Source of the DNA: Haloterrigena turkmenica DSM 5511
GTDB taxonomy: Archaea > Halobacteriota > Halobacteria > Halobacteriales > Natrialbaceae
Reading direction: 5' to 3'
Length of the DNA stretch: 64,000 bases
Assembly: GCF_000025325.1 (NCBI RefSeq)
Contig: NC_013743.1
Span: forward strand, 3,825,039-3,889,038
Under the pieces are notes generated by a model, which was not told the DNA's origin, did no database searches, and saw nothing but the letters and a program-made list of their open reading frames with translations. Every line of letters starts with the position of its first letter. The first letter of the stretch is position 1. A program made the position numbers and the translations under genes. Below are positions 63,551 to 64,000 of the stretch, one piece after another.

Positions 63551-63560
63551 CTAGGTTGAT

Positions 63561-64000
63561 CTCACCCTTCGTATCCTGTTCCATGTTACCTCGAATCTCA
63601 CTCCTTCGATGTCTGACAACTCGTGGCACACTCGCTCTCGAGAACTACTCCGAGTGCTGACCGAAATTTCTCGCCCCTCACTTACTATCATACCTCTTAT
63701 ATTTATCGCTGGTGTCCTCGAGCAACAGCCCATACCCGACTCGCTTCGAGGTCGAGTGACCGAACAATAATTGCGGTTGGAGACGACTACTGAGTGTTCC
63801 TGACCTAGTCGATCGCGTAGGTGTCGATCTCGCACACGCATCGCGAGCGCGCGTAATGATCCCTTATCGACCCGAAACGGACGTCTCTCACCCCGTCGTC
63901 ATCGGTCTCGTGCCTCGATGGTCACTGGACCTTTCGAATAGGCCGTCAGACGGCCGATACCGCCGATCGTGCCAAACCCTTGTGGAGGGAAGGGAAGAAT
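63561..64000. other. Gene-free right end beyond the right ORB
   Basis: I see no credible protein gene; the frames present are short, basic and lack family features. A TATA-like CTTATATTTATC lies at 63694-63705. The stretch GTGGAGGGAAGG at 63982-63993 resembles a ribosome-binding leader, which may belong to a gene starting beyond the window. Confidence 0.4.

Larger units (their letters stand above)
62870..63560. other. Probable chromosomal replication origin (oriC1-type)
   Basis: A gene-free region next to oapA. Two origin recognition boxes are in inverse orientation: minus strand at 63201-63227 and plus strand at 63524-63550, each with the core CCACCnGAAACGAAGGGG and a G-run GTGGGGGG pointing outward. 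They flank 296 bp with clustered CTAGT/ACTAG sites and an AT-rich stretch (63405-63440, TCTAGTAAAAATCTAGTTTT) that could be the unwinding element. To the left are three 20-bp tandem repeats (62907-62966). The downstream 63560-64000 shows no credible gene; a Cdc6/Orc1 gene probably lies just to the right. Confidence 0.85.

Noticed and set aside
63190..63560. CRISPR array
   Set aside because: The repeated elements near the origin are two inverted ORBs and short tandem units without regular spacers, so the pattern is not that of a CRISPR.
63551..63841. A 96-residue minus-strand frame right of the origin
   Set aside because: It overlaps the right ORB flank, is basic and Arg/Ser-rich, has no family features and no promoter.

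Overview
This window is high-GC archaeal chromosome from a halophile (Halobacteria). The evidence is the strongly acidic proteins, Tat lipoproteins with a twin-Arg plus LxGC pattern, TATA boxes about 25 nt upstream of start codons (leaderless style), one-nucleotide or ATGA gene overlaps, and marker families such as HalOD1, Bat-type HTH_10, Hef, Hel308, PurO and the Oap proteins. I suspect a Natrialbales member (Natrinema/Haloterrigena-like), but that is inference.

Layout. 1-1.4 kb: the end of a Bat-type regulator, a HalOD1 protein and a dolichol-kinase-like protein, then a long hairpin-rich repeat (1.45-1.83 kb). 1.9-9.3 kb: an ABC-2 exporter, an MFS carrier, a Tat lipoprotein, polyphosphate kinase and a PPP-like phosphatase. 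9.7-18.5 kb: an unknown protein, TspO, the Hef repair helicase-nuclease, a PAP2 phosphatase, a Tat-exported multicopper oxidase, a p27-type zinc ribbon, a TIGR00725 protein and malate dehydrogenase. 18.6-25.1 kb: cytochrome P450, HTH_10 regulator, 3Fe-4S-type ferredoxin, methyltransferase, phosphate permease, universal stress protein and MgtE. 25.3-33.3 kb: Hel308-Cgi121, then an amidohydrolase/DUF59 operon divergent from a zinc alcohol dehydrogenase, and an OYE-like flavoprotein. 33.3-41.8 kb: rhodanese lipoprotein, tRNA-Gln(CUG) with an isolated origin-recognition-box-like site, a broken HNH gene, PurO, a phosphoesterase, CysE, a phosphohexomutase, an FMN reductase and GIY-YIG. 41.8-50.9 kb: LarB, a DUF1931 histone-fold protein, a tandem pair of small membrane paralogues, RpiA, a second ABC-2 exporter, a MacB-type ABC pair and an AI-2E-type carrier. 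51-60.4 kb: an XPD/Rad3-type helicase, CPBP protease, small proteins, methyltransferase, CBS protein and a 29-residue coupled peptide.

60.6-64 kb is the most notable region. The oapC-oapB-oapA operon reads away from a gene-free stretch that carries two inverted origin recognition boxes with outward G-runs around a CTAG-rich, relatively AT-rich core, plus three tandem 20-bp repeats. This is very probably a chromosomal replication origin (oriC1 type). Its orc1/cdc6 gene should lie just beyond the right edge.

Other points worth a look: a three-copy dispersed intergenic repeat whose first copy contains five consecutive perfect hairpins; a solitary origin box next to tRNA-Gln; an HNH gene broken by a 5-bp tandem duplication; accessory genes resembling those of a propane monooxygenase locus but without the monooxygenase; and an orphan DtxR-type palindrome.
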